Source: Chromera velia (Eukaryota > Sar > Chromeraceae). From it: a DNA stretch of 64,000 nt. The notes beneath the pieces are model-generated. The model saw nothing but the letters and a program-made list of their open reading frames with translations. It made no database searches and was not told the DNA's origin. The position numbers were made by a program, and so were the translations under genes. How positions within the stretch are numbered: position 1 is the first letter of the stretch; each line of letters starts with the position of its first letter. Of the stretch, positions 1 to 12,039 are shown piece after piece. Where the stretch lies: positions 1-64,000 of the forward strand of contig JAHBMJ010003021.1 of assembly GCA_018398765.1 (NCBI GenBank), given 5' to 3'.

Positions 1-472
1 AAAAAGCATTAGAGTTAATAAGAAAGACGGAAAATAGATTGATAGAAGGTGAAACAATGAGTCTGATGATATACCGATACGAAGCCAATTAATCGGTTCT
101 GTATTGGTTAAGGCAAAGTATGTCAAACTTGATACACTTTCAAAAATGAAAGTCTGTCAAACATGATACACTTACACAATTGATACACTTTCACAATTGG
201 CAACTTTTGCAGGAAACAAGCATAAAATGCAACTTTGGAAAAAAAAGAAAGAAAGAATCGATTAAAAACTTGACCTCGGAGTAACAGAATTGAAGCCCAA
301 ATCGAGTTGACTTACCTTCTGGAAGAATTGACTTGAAACGATCTGAACCGACCTTCAGTGACTTCAATAACATTGAGTGAATAATTAAAAGATATATTCA
401 ACTCCAATTCTAGTTCTATTCTTTCGTTTCGGCTTCGTCTGACCTACTGAGTCCGGAGGAGCATGGAACAGT
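1..472 (+). repeat. Left terminal inverted repeat arm
   Basis: Begins at the first base of the window and matches the reverse complement of about 3890-4363 almost throughout. Shared landmarks are the pair of 'ttgatacactttca'-like boxes near 130-200 and the 'cctactgagtccggagga' block near 443-460. Homology stops abruptly just past 'ggaggagc' plus a few bases. Confidence 0.85.
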
Positions 473-3400
473 ACAACACTTCCATTAGAAATCATAAAAT
501 CGTCAGGTAGGGAGATAGACACATGAGAGAAAGAGGAAGGAGGGAGAGTTTCTTTTCTTTGAAAGAAGAGAGGTGACTGGATAAACTGTTTTTCTTTCCT
601 AAGAATTTCCACAGGGCGGAGAGAAATCCCACATAGATTTTCTCCTTCTTCTTTCAGCCGAAGGACGTCGGGGTTGAAAGAGAGAGACAAAATATGTTCA
701 TTGCAAAACGACTTCCCGAGAATACATTCATTTTTGATAGAAGAAGAAATGTAAAATCTGTGTTTTTTCATCTTCCCTTCTATGTTTACCCACAGAGAGA
801 CGGACCCTTCATTTCCCAATTCTTGTCCCCCTTCCCCTTTTATAGTCAGTGGAATTCTTTGTACAGTCAAACTTGGTATTTCTTTCCTGAGACGTCGAAA
901 GACTTTTGTGTGCAATAAAGAGACTTCGGCCTCCGTGTCAATAAGAGCAACTGTAGAAGGAGTTTCTTCTTTAGAAAGAGAAATGAAGAGTCCTACACCT
1001 GGTGAAGAAAGTCTGATATGAGCAATGAGAGCAGAAGGAAGGGGTGAAGGGTCGGGTTGTTTTTGGTCCTCTTTCATTTGAGGCTTTTTGTTCGTGTACA
1101 CTTGCCTCGGAACTGCACACGCCTCAGTGTTTTTGTTCTTGGTTTTGGTTCACCGGAATGGCATTTGCATGGGTTGCCAGTCGAGGCGGAGGTTGGGGAA
1201 TGGTGTGATTCGGTCTCATCGGCTTCGACATCGAGAATAGAGTTCGAGGCGCTGGTGGATTCATATGCGGTCGATTCCACAGCTCAGGTGGGTGTCTATT
1301 GGGAGGGAAGGGGCGGTATGTTTGGTAGGGTCTGAGTGTCCTACCACTGTTTCCTTCAAATTTTCTCGGTGGTCCTCTCATTGGTCCTCCCCATCCATTT
1401 GTGTCCCTTTGATCTCTGTCTATGTTTTGAATGTACTGTTCTCTTCCTCTCCGATCTCTTTCTGTTCTTTCAGCTGCCATCTCATCCTTTCTCTTGATTT
1501 GGCATGCAGCTCTGATATGTCCTTTCTTGTGACAATAGTTACATTCTATCTCAGGTAGAAGCGTACATCCATTCATAGTGTATGTCCTGGTCCCTGCACA
1601 TTTAGTACACTGTGCCCTTGACTGCAGTATTTCGTGTGCGATGTTTGCAACGTTCACTACAGAGGTTCCTTGTAGGACATCTTGCATGGGTACGTTATCA
1701 CTGTCTAGGTAGGTGATTTCCGATCTTTCCCCCGGGGGTCCCGTCCTTCCTATTTTTGCATTGGAAACAGAGACCTGATATGTTGCCGGAGTTACAGAAG
1801 AGTATTTCTTTGCATCCAAGAGAAGTTCTTGAAACGAAGAGTAATCTTTTATTCTCAGTGCAACTCTCACTATCTTGTTAACAACTCCTTTCACGAAGTG
1901 TTTAGTGACAGTTGACGCGTCTATGTCCTTTCCGCTCTCACTGCATAGATTTCGATACCCGTTTGCATAATCTTCGAGTGACTCAGTAACTTTCTGTTTG
2001 AGGGAAAAAAGCTTTTCTTCTGCTGAGTTTTGATCTGCTTCTGTTAATTTGTATTCGTTCAGGAAGAGGTCTATGAGCTGTGCAAGGGAGCTGATGAGAA
2101 GCAACTTCCCAGGAGAAAGTTGATCATACCAGGTTTTGGCTCTACCCGCGAGTGTGGAGGGAAAGTACATGTCTCTGAAGTCGAGAAAATTCTATTGCAT
2201 CCGATTGTAAAGACGAATCATCCTCTCCCAATATGCTTTTGTTTGTGTTCGATCTCCTGAGAAGGAAGGAAGGTCTACTTTCACTTTTGGTATGTCTCTT
2301 GTAGGCCGCGATTCGGTATGTGCTCTTGGGGAGAGACGATGTCTAGTGGGAGTCTCGGGAATGTTGGGAGAGTAATTGGTATCCATGCGCACAGGGACGA
2401 CATTCCCCTGTCCGTCCAACCTGAAGATAAATCCCTGAGTCTGCAGGTCTCTGAGGAATTGGGGGTCAATGCTACTGAGTACTGACTGAGGCGGGGGTCC
2501 CCTTGGAGGCTGGTCGTTGTGTCTGGAGGCCCCCTGTTGTTCTCCTTCGTTCATCGGTACTTCTTGTACTTCTTCTTCTTCTTCTTCTGGGTTGGGGTTT
2601 GCTGGTGCTGCTACTCCCATCTGGACGTCGGGATGTTCAGCCTGAGGATTTTGTCCTACTGCTTCTCCATCTGCATGTGGATCCTCGTTCTGGTTGGCGT
2701 TGGGTTGGGCTGGGTCTGAAGGAGCAGCAAGTGGGAGAGCAGCCTTGGCTTTAGCTTTGGCTTTGCCTTTAGCTTTAGCTTTAGCTTGGGAGCGGCGGCC
2801 TTTGCGAGACCTTTTGCCTTTGCCTTTGCTACAGCGTTTGTTAGAGCTTTTGCCTTCGCTTTTGCCAGCCTGGTGTTATGCGCGGGCATCGTAATTCTAT
2901 CGAAGGGGATCGGAATCAATCAGAATACGGCCAGACCCACCTACTGTTGGACACAAGGTAAGGGAGAAGCTGTAGGTGTTGAATGCAGATGAATTTCTCT
3001 TGGGAGGTGGTATCAAGGCCAAGAGCCTTCAGAGCGAGAGAGGACTGTCGGTTGTGGGCCCAGACTTGATAGCTGTACTGGTTCAACAAGAAGACGCTCA
3101 AGTTTTGTGGGTTGCTTACGAAGGCAGCGTTCTTTTCGAGGGCTTCCTTAACAAGGAGGCGGGCTTGTTCCTCTCTTTCAGAAACTGCTCTATCGAGAGG
3201 AGAACCAACAACGGCTTTGAGTACCTTAGTTGTCTGAGCCGTGCTCTGATCAAAGTTGATGGGTGGTCTTTTCTGTCTGTTTCCTTGAGTGGGAAGTATT
3301 TTGTCGAAGTATAAAGAAAAAGGGGAAGAAGAAAGAAAATTTGATAGCGCTTCGCGATGAATTCCTGTCGGATAAGAAATCTATACAGAGGACAGAAAGG

Positions 3401-3889
3401 GAGACTTGTTAGCGATTTTGACAGCGCTTCGCGTTCTGGTCCTGTTCAATCTGGGTTTTGGAGCAATTTACTTGTCAGTGGATTGGCCGAAGGGGATGGG
3501 AGTGAAGGCGTATTCGTGGCTGTTGCTAGGTAGGTATAGGCGATGGGGTTCGAGAGGCACAAGATCCAGAGATGCAATTCGTGCACACGTATCTGTGAAG
3601 TCTCCGATGTAGAGATTCCAGCGAAGAGGGGTAGGGACAGCTAGATCTAGAGGGAGGAGATGAGTGTAGACGAAGAGGGCACGCAGGTGTTTGGTCTCAA
3701 ATGAGAGAAAGTAGCCAAAGTACTTGCCTCTCACAGGTCTCCTGATACCCGGTTTCTTCGCGAGGAAGAGAGTGGTCTCAGTAGCTTGGATAGAGGCGAT
3801 TTTGTTCACGTCAAGCCCTAGAGGGGACTTGTTCCTGTTTTTCAGGTCAGACACAGTTGAGGTTCGACTCTCGCTGGCATCACCACATG

Positions 3890-4363
3890 TTCCGTGCTCC
3901 TCCGGACTCAGTAGGTCAGACGAAGCCGAAACGGAAGAATAAAACTAGAATTGGAGTTAAAAATATCTTTTAATTATTCACTCAGTGTTATTGAAGTCAG
4001 TGAAGGTCGGTTCAGATCGCTTCAAGTCAATTCTTCCAGAAGGTAAGTCAACTCGATTTGGGATTCAATTCTGTTACTCCGAGGTCAAGTTTTTAATCGA
4101 TTCTTTCTTTTCTTTTTTTTCAAAGTTGCATTTTATGCTTGTTTCCTGTAAAGGTTACCAATTGTGAAAGTGTATCAATTATGTAAGTGTATCATGTTTG
4201 ACAGACTTTCATTTTTGAAAGTGTATCAAGTTTGACATACTTTGCCTTAACCGATACAGAGCCGATTAATCGGCTTTGTATCGGTGTATCATCAGACTCA
4301 TTGCTTGACCTTCTATCAATCTATTTTCCGTCTTTCTTATTAACTCTATTGCTTTTTTTTACT
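3890..4363 (-). repeat. Right terminal inverted repeat arm
   Basis: Reverse-complement partner of the left arm. It starts after 'gttccgtgctcctccgg' and ends in a run of T at about 4363, beyond which no match to the left flank can be tested because the window begins there. Confidence 0.85.
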
Positions 4364-5033
4364 TGAGCTTTTTAACCTTATTTCTTTTATCAGCTTTCTG
4401 ATATCGTCCGACTTATTTCTTTTATACCGAGTGTTTAATTCATTTCCATCCATTCTCTACCAATCTTCCATCAAGGTAAACCCCCTTTACTGTATATCAG
4501 CCCTATAAGACCTTGACTCTTACATTCCGATTGATCTTTCTCCATGACTTCTTAATCTATCATTCCTGTTGCTCAATTTAATAACTAAATATTTACTAAC
4601 AAAATAAGACTAATCTATGTCGTTCTTACTAGCCTTCGATCTAAAAACCTAACTTCATTCTATTGCCTATAACCTCAACAGAACATCGTGCGTGTTGCTG
4701 TTGCCCCCGCCCCATGCATGCATGCACCTGCACAAGACATGCCCAAGCCCCCGATGGTGTGCTGTGGAGTCCCAGCCTGTGGCGCCGCCCTCTGGACCTT
4801 TGCATACATTATATCTGAATGAGCCTGCGTGCCGAAGTCATGCTCCGCCGCCGCATGTATACGCAGTCTGCCTGTACGTGTTGCACTCGAAGCTCTACCC
4901 ATGCATGCAAGTCTACGTTTAGCCTCTTTAGTAGCATGTTGTCTGAGCAACATCCTATAGCAGGTTCGAGTTGAAGTCAGCCGAAGTCATTAAATCTCTA
5001 GTTGAACCTATAGAGTCGGATTCATGTGGAGTC
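4364..5033. other. Spacer, no gene seen
   Basis: AT-rich sequence followed by a CATGCATG-rich stretch (4690-4920). Open frames are short and have no recognisable domain or splice pattern. I see nothing I can name. Confidence 0.6.
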
Positions 5034-5038
5034 GAAAG

Positions 5039-5456
5039 TGTTGGGTATTCCTTGGGGTTACGCTTGAACAGCGAACCCCCAGAAGCGGAATGAAAGATAC
5101 AAATGTCAGCTAGCCTCGATGCTTCACTGACAAGAATAGTCACTACCTCCTAGCCTCCTCCCGGCATGGCCTAGCCTCAACACGTATCCATTTATTCCGA
5201 TTCAGCATAGAAAAATAGTGTTCATATACATGCATCATTCATCAAGACAGGCTCAAAAAGACTGTTAGTGAGCCGTTTTCCTGTATGCTGCTGCACTGAA
5301 AGTCCACTGATATCTGGCGGCGAACCAATCATACTATATGCAGGCTGGGCCCGAAAGGCAATACTGCACCTTTTTGGTAATGTATGGCACAGGGCGCTAA
5401 TTTATTATGTGCCCCGCACACCCTTTGCACTCACTCTTTCCTCGCGTGTACTAACA
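5039..5456. repeat. Left LTR of short LTR element
   Basis: 418 bp, TG...CA ends, preceded by target duplication GAAAG at 5034-5038; about 90% identical to 6633-7050. Confidence 0.88.
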
Positions 5457-6632
5457 ATCACCCTCCGAGCTCAGACCAAGAGGAAGAGCGAGAACAGGTA
5501 CATTCAAAGCTTACTGCAGTGAGTGCATTTTATGCTTTCTGTCTAGTGACACTATGTGATACTGACTTCCATGTCGGTGATGCATAAGGTACGCAGTTTG
5601 TTTACAGTCTCATGTCTGCCCACATATGCACCCCCAATCTCTGAAAAGCGTGTAGCCTTTCCAAAACCTCTTTTGTCTTCTTACTTTTCTTTTCAATGCA
5701 AAAGAATCAGAAGTTTATTGCTTTACTTCTTTTTTTTTTGTTTACCGCCTTGCTGCATCACACCTGCTTTCTGCAAGACAGTCATCTTTCACACTTACTT
5801 TCACTTTCTTTCTTTTCCCCTTTTAGAAAGAAGTCTGACTGAATTTGCCTTTCTCGAACACTCATACCAGTCACAAGAAGCTTGCAAAACAATCCATGCC
5901 TTTTTAGAGTCCTTTCACGAGAAGGTGCACATTTCCTCTTTCCTTCATCCTTCCTTCTCATTCCTCTCTGCCCCCTTTTCTTTTCCAACCTATCCAAAAG
6001 AACCTACACAGCCCTTCTGAACTGCCAGAACGGGACAAAAACACAAGATAAACAAAGAAAGAAGGCTTTCCAAGCTGCCCACGCAGTCAGTTTTCAGGCA
6101 GAGACGCAAAGATCTGCACCTCCCGCCTGAGGTTCTTCGTAAAAGGATCTCCACCACCGGTCTTCTCCCCAAACAGGACTTCAGCCCCCGCTCTTATGAC
6201 TGCGAGACAGACAGAGCAACCAACACACGACAGAGAAAGTTTTAGAACGATTCGCAGACAGCCCTGGATCTCCATCTCCCAAACTGCTCAAAGAATCGAT
6301 TTCATGCAACAGCCGTCTCCTCAAGCACAAGACCCGATTAGTGCACCGAATACACTTTTTCCACTTCGTCTCTGATCCCACAGGCATCAGGCGACTCATA
6401 ACAAAGAAGACATCCCTGCCATACAGGTAAAGAAAGTAGCCGACCCATGGTTTCTTCAGATGATTGTCTTCAGGACGAAGTTTTCACAAAAATCCTCAGG
6501 AGAAACATCTCGTCTCAACCGCAGAACGATTCCAAACTCCCTCATCGGAGAAAGGAACGATCACCACCGAAAGGTCGAAACAAACAAAAGCGAACGGAAA
6601 CGATGGACTGTGCCTGGATGGACGAGCACCAT

Positions 6633-7050
6633 TGTTGAGTATTCCTTAGGGCTGCGCTCGAACAGCAAACCCCCAGAAGCGGAACGAAAGATATGAATAT
6701 CAGGCTGAGCTAGCCTCGACGCTTCACTGACAAGAATAGTTACTACCTCATAGCCTCTTTCCGGTATGGCCTAGCCTCAACGCGTATCCATCTATCCCAA
6801 TTCAGTATAGGAGAATAGTGTTCATATATATACATCATTCATCAAGACAGGCTCAAAAAGACTGAGCCGTTTTCCTGTATACTGCTGCACTGAAAGTCCA
6901 CTGATATCTGGCGGCGAACCAATCATGCTGCATGCAGGCTGGGCCTGATAGGCAATACTGCACCTTTTTGATAACGCATGGTGCAGGGCGCTAATTCATT
7001 ACGTGCCCCATACACCCTTTACACTCACTCTTTCCTTGCGTGCACTAACA
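6633..7050. repeat. Right LTR of short LTR element
   Basis: 418 bp, TG...CA ends, followed by target duplication GAAAG at 7051-7055. Confidence 0.88.
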
Positions 7051-7166
7051 GAAAGAAGTCTGAAGACAAAGCTTGATAGAACCTCTTAGAGTCAAAGTAG
7101 GATTGAGACCTCGTTTACCTGAACCTGTAAACTGTTGCTTCAGTTAGCGTTGCACACGTTCCTTTT

Positions 7167-7663
7167 CACAAGAAAAGTTTTGTTCGATTACCTCTAGAAG
7201 ATCCCTAATCTCTAGGATCCTGGACTTCCCGAGGTTTTCTCTGTATTTGTATCGCGAATTGATACGCCCACAGCCTGTACGAGTCTCAAATACTGCACTT
7301 AACGTCTGTCTTAATGTTTTGCTTACATTCCTACGTTCTATCCTACGGAGATCCTTATACATACGTTCCTACCGTCTCTTAAGGAGGACTGTCCTAGGAT
7401 CGATCCTTCACTCTCATCAGTTTTTTCTCTTCACTCAATTGCTTGATCCAACTCGATCAGTTTTCTCTTCTTTTCTTTTCTTTTCTTTTCTTTGTACATA
7501 CATGCATGTTTTTTCATTCAAATGCGTTTGGATCTTGCAATGCGCGCAAATCCCGTGATCTTGAATGACTTTGACGCTCGTACTGCGCGTGCGACAGCCC
7601 TGCGAGGCGGCGAGATGCTATTTGAAGAGCGGTTTGGGCCCTACCAGAGCCGAACTTCCCAGT
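7167..7663 (-). repeat. Copia element LTR (3' LTR, left copy)
   Basis: About 500 bp, matching 16072-16581 throughout. It includes a shared TTTTC-rich tract near 7465 and the common 'cgaacttcccagt' edge at 7651-7663. It is the downstream LTR because the element reads on the minus strand. Confidence 0.75.
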
Positions 7664-9639
7664 CACTCCATCATCTTAACGACTTCTTTTCTTTCCACCT
7701 CATCTTTTCTTCTCTCGCTTCGGCTCCAAGATGCATGCTTTCAAACCTTGAAGTTGGCCACCCTTCTCAGTCTTCCAGATGTGCTTCTCTGTTCGATTTT
7801 AAATTGTCCTTTCTTCCTTTTTTTTTTTTTCTGGGCAATCGAATATTCAGCACGCCCGAATCTTCCCCCTTTTGATTGATTGGAGGAACTCATTCATCAC
7901 CCCGTGTCCTGACGAATTGTCTCCTGCAGCCTGACTGTTTGATTTGCATTGTTCTCTTCTTTTTGCGTCTCGTCGTTTCTTTTTGTCTTTCGGCCTCTCT
8001 AACTCTTTTATCTTCCTTCATTCCTTTCTCTTATTACATTTTTTTCTTCTTTCGGTATGCTGCAGAGCTCTCTAACTCCTTTACCTTCGTTTGGTCCTTT
8101 GCTTGTTTTGTTCCATTCGGTTCCTCAAGCTTGTCTCACGGCTTGCTAACTCCCTTATCCTCGTTTGGTCCTTTCTTCATTTCTTTCCTTTTTGGTGTGC
8201 AACGCCGTCTTGCTCGCCTACCTTAATTTCTGCCTTTGTATGTTCTTTCTATCTCTGTTCAACTTGCCAATGGTATCTTTACTTCGTTTTTTCCTTCCTG
8301 CTTGCTTTCTTTCTCTTCTCCTTCCTTCCCACCTTCCTTCTTCCTGCCTTCCTGCTTTCCTGCTTCTCTTCTTCTTTTCTTCCTTCCTGCCTTAATTCCT
8401 TTCTTTCCTTCCTGCTTTTATGCTTTTCTTCCTGTTCTTTTCTCCTTGATCCTTCTTTCTTTTGCGTTTTCCTTCCAGTTCTTTTTCTCCTTGATCCTTC
8501 TTTCCTTCACTTTTTTGTTTTTGTCTTTTTTTTTTTCTGTCTCTCCTTTTTTTATTTATTTGTTTTTTTTTTTTTCACCTTTGTGGCCATGGCTGTCACA
8601 GTCCTTTCCACTCTTTCATGCTTCTACTGCTGTCCTTCCATCCGGCTAATGAGGCTTTAACTTGGTGATGCTATTGACTCGACAGCTTGCCCCCCGTTCA
8701 AGCTGTAGCATCACCTCATCCCACTATCAGGAGTTCAAGAGCTTTCACACAAATTCGCTTTCGAAACCACTCCAGCTTTACCTCGCCTATCTCTAATTCC
8801 TTCGACTTCTCTTACTATCAACGCCGTCTACTACTCCCATAAAATCACCAGCTGTTTCTTGTCTATCTCTGATCTGCTGGCTTGTTACGGACTTTCTCTG
8901 TCTGTCAGTTTTCCTTGTTTCCTTTGATCAGACCAGATCCTGCTGCCTTTATTCTTCTTTCCTCCTCCCACCCCCTTTTGATGGCAATCGGAAGGCTCAC
9001 TCTGTCCATGAAGGCCCGTCCAACACCTTTTATGGACCAATGTCATTCATTCATTTCCGTTCATTACTCTCGTTTCCCTTTGTCATACTGTTCCTCTTGC
9101 GTACTTTGCATCACCCCCCCCAATGCTCCAACATATAAACAACTATACGTTTGACTCGAGATTGCACGAAAAGATTATACAGCCATCAGGACAAGAAATA
9201 GCGAATGCAAGAAGAGGAAAGACGTGACGAGAGTACAAAGAGACTGAGCAAGTGAAAGAAAAGATAGGTCATAAAATTGGAAGGAAAATTGAGGAAGAAT
9301 ACAGACCAATCATAAATAACCGGGAGCACAGCAGCTCTCCCTTTGTATAAACCGACATCAGGTAAAGCTCAGCGCAATCACACCTACCACGAAAGTTAAG
9401 AGCCAATCCCCCTTACCCCCCAACTCACATATACTCGTTTGCTCTCTTTCCCCATTGTCACCTTGTAAAGTTGATTTCCCCTTTCTTTATCTCCGACAAT
9501 TCTGCTCTGACTGTCACTTCTCTCTCCAAACTGGATTTATCATCCAGTCTGCTCAGTTGAGCTTCCTGGGTGTCCAGACCACGTTTTTGGACGGGTCCAT
9601 ACCCATCTTCCGGAACGTCTAAATTATGTAATCAAGCTT

Positions 9640-9830
9640 GGGCTGGAGTTATGGCTCCTTCATGACCTTGCCTGAACGCAGGCAGGCGTACAGAGCCTCT
9701 GAGTTGATATATATGTTGACTTCCGGGAACTTTCCTGTGAGCTCGTCAATGAGAAACAGGGAGTGCCACAGCTCCTTTGCCAACATCTTTAACGCCGATA
9801 GCTCTCCTGCATGAGAGCTGTCTAAGATGG
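9640..9830 (-). pseudogene. Copia RNase H remnant
   Basis: Minus-strand translation gives a segment of the form DSS-HAGELSALKMLAKELW followed by a hydrophobic strand and an INSEALY motif. This resembles the C-terminal RNase H of Ty1/Copia polyproteins (family knowledge) and lies just downstream of the reverse-transcriptase region. It is part of the fossil above. Confidence 0.5.
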
Positions 9831-10584
9831 CGTCTTCATCCTCTGAGCTGAACTCTCCCCCTGCCTACTCCTCCTCTACATCTTCCCCTCCCTCAACAAC
9901 CCCCTGGTCATCGCAGTCGATAGATCCAGGTTCATATGTCTCCTCTGCAACCCGTCCCTATCCTTCGTTTCTCTGCTCCTTCCCGCACCCCCTTGCCGGC
10001 TCCTGGATGATTTCTCGCTCGGACTTCCACTGGATTAGGTTCTACCCATCCCCCGCCTCATGGGACCACGTCCGATCGCCCCAGTATGCGACCATCCCTT
10101 TCCGCACAATCCGGAGGATCCGTTTTCTACCTACATCAGAGTATGCATGCACTTTCTGTCTCTCAAAGAGGAGGGGTCTGAACTCTAACCTAGTCTTCTC
10201 CTACTGTGCTTGTTGAAGGACGAGTTCTATGTTTCGGAGGAGACGGCGGCAGGGTCGAGTTGCATATTTTTGTAGCTCTTGGTAAATAGACCTGCTTCTT
10301 GGGGAGGAGCCTGGTGCCCCACCCCAAAATGCCACACGCCCCCCTGTAGGCAGCCTAAAGACTCATATCGACCTCCCACTCCTCTGGAGGTCGCATGCAC
10401 TTGTCAGTCACCTGCCTCCATGCCCCTCCTGCGATGTGAAGAATCCGGTCTGCTTTGACTGTCTTCAGATAATCCTTCTGGGAGACGAAGAGTCGGCCTT
10501 CTTCCATCTCCATATCTAGACCGACAAATCTTTCCTCCCCCCCCGCGGCGGCTGCAGTGTTTCAATCGGGCTGAGCTTGATTCT

Positions 10585-11967
10585 TTAACCTAGCAGCTCG
10601 AGGTCTCTCTTCACTCCTGCTCCACTCCCCTGGATGTCATCTACAAAATGGACCACCAAGGCATCTGCGGCACTCCTGGCTGCCGGCTTCCTACCTTTAA
10701 GTCCATCTCTCCCCGCTCCCTTCCACTTTACCAGGACAGATTCATCCACAACCTCATAGCTTCTTAAGGACTGCATCTCTCTCTGGAAGAAACCGCAAAA
10801 CAGATTTCTGCTCCCTCTCCCCCCATAATGGGCTTTCGCTAGTAGATGGATGCTCCCCGGTTGGAGCTTTACCGCGGCCTCCTGCCTCAACTCGACCCAC
10901 CTCTTATCTGTGAATCTGTCTGGGAATGGGTTTTCAGTCAGGAGGACGGGGAAACCTATAGGGATCCTGACTCCTATTGCTCCGTGGGTGTCTCGGTTCT
11001 CATTGTCCACCTGTTGGAAGGCCTTCTCTACATCTACCCCATGGATCTGCATCGGCGGGTCTAGGCCTAGCATGTAGACGAAGGAAACATTGAGACCGAC
11101 AAGACTGGGCACCCCCGCGTACGTATCGATCGGTCTTATGTCTCTGCCTCCTTTTACAAACATCCTTGCCTTCCCTTTCTTCTGCTCTCCCTTCTTCTTG
11201 ATGCCTAAGTTCTCCCCCATATTGACGATATACACAACCTGACTCCTGCTTACCTTCCCCCCGATTACACCGTTGTCAAGAATTCCCACAAATTCGTGGG
11301 TGGCCTCCAACTTTCCTGCTCTCACTTCTTCCACAGTGGCTAGCTGCAGTGAAACACCCCCCCTGAAGCTAGTGGCCATGGCGGCGGGTGGGATGCCTTC
11401 ATCTTCGCTTCCTTTCCTTTCTCTTCTACTTCCTCTGGCTCTCTCTTCCTCTTCCCCATCTCCTTCTCCCTGTTTGGCTTCATCTGCTTCCTTCAAAGAG
11501 TCCATGCTCCCCATCTCTCCGTGTCTTGGGTGTCTCTCACGGATGGCTGCTGATGATGCCGCGCTAGCTACTGCTACGCTGACTGACACCTCCGCTTTTC
11601 CTTTAGCCTTTCTCTGCCTCCGCGTCTCTACTCCCACAGCTGTTGAAGGCCTGTGCACATTTATCCCAGAACGTGCTGTGGGGGCCGTAGGGTTTGCCAT
11701 AGGAGATGGCTGCTGTGCTGCAACCGATTCTCTTCCTTCCGACACCAGGCTGAGGGCAAACCGAGGTGCCTGTCCCGCTGGAGACCCACCAACTGCCTGA
11801 AGTGAACGCTCATTCCCATCTCTCGAGTGCCGAACCGAGACTGGTGCCTGCAGTGGTAAGTCTTGAAAGGACGGACGGGAAGCAGCTGGAGCTGTGCTGG
11901 GTCGACTTCTTCCTGCTGGCTGAAGGAGACGCTGAGCCCCAGACGATGACGCCAGTGAATTTAGCAC
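10585..11967 (-). pseudogene. Copia reverse transcriptase region
   Basis: Open minus-strand stretch. Its C-terminal half matches the Copia-type RVT_2 domain: a KARMFVKGG-like start, a 'DTYAGVPS' box, then 'IHGVDVEKAFQQ', the usual 'LDVKTAFLNG' position. The N-terminal half is Ser/Ala/Glu-rich and looks like the linker between integrase and reverse transcriptase. It belongs to the dead element and is not a host gene. Confidence 0.75.
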
Positions 11968-12039
11968 CAGAATCTGGGTGTTTGCAGACTCCTGCGGCTA
12001 TGGGGGTCGCTGAGCAGGAACTGCTTGTGACACGGGTGC

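Larger units (their letters stand above)
1..4363 (-). mobile_element. Gag/protease-bearing element with long terminal inverted repeats (fossil)
   Basis: Two arms of about 470 bp (1-472 and about 3890-4363) are inverted copies of each other at roughly 95% identity by eye. Between them the minus strand carries, in order, an unrecognised frame (3854-3468), a Lys/Ala-rich segment (2919-2656), a gag-like region (2620-1124) with a CCHC zinc knuckle (C-x2-C-x4-H-x4-C, near 1540), and an aspartic-protease-like region (1101-385) whose end lies inside the left arm. I find no reverse transcriptase, integrase, tyrosine recombinase or transposase. Gag plus protease points to LTR-retroelement ancestry, but those end in direct repeats, so the family is unclear; a DIRS-like relative or a rearranged LTR element are options. 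Coding is split over several frames, so it looks broken in a few places. The close arm identity suggests moderate age. The left end sits at the window edge and may be incomplete. Confidence 0.7.
5039..7050. mobile_element. Short non-autonomous LTR retrotransposon (TRIM-like fossil)
   Basis: Two direct repeats of 418 bp (5039-5456 and 6633-7050) both begin TGTTG and end CTAACA, the TG...CA form of LTRs. The whole is bounded by an identical 5-bp target duplication GAAAG (5034-5038 and 7051-7055). The internal part (5457-6632, about 1.2 kb) has no gag or pol homology I can see. The size and the absence of coding fit a terminal-repeat retrotransposon in miniature or another non-autonomous derivative. 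The two LTRs differ at about one site in ten, almost all transitions, so the insertion is old. Family (Copia or Gypsy) cannot be assigned without pol. Confidence 0.85.

Noticed and set aside
385-1335. Plus-strand frames opposite the protease and gag regions (694-918, 782-1021, 1057-1335)
   Set aside because: Shadows of the minus-strand element coding, without domains.
8091-8660. Plus-strand frame of 189 codons rich in Phe, Leu and Ser
   Set aside because: It lies in a T/C-rich low-complexity tract within the Copia fossil's 3' part; the residues simply reflect TTC/CTT repeats.
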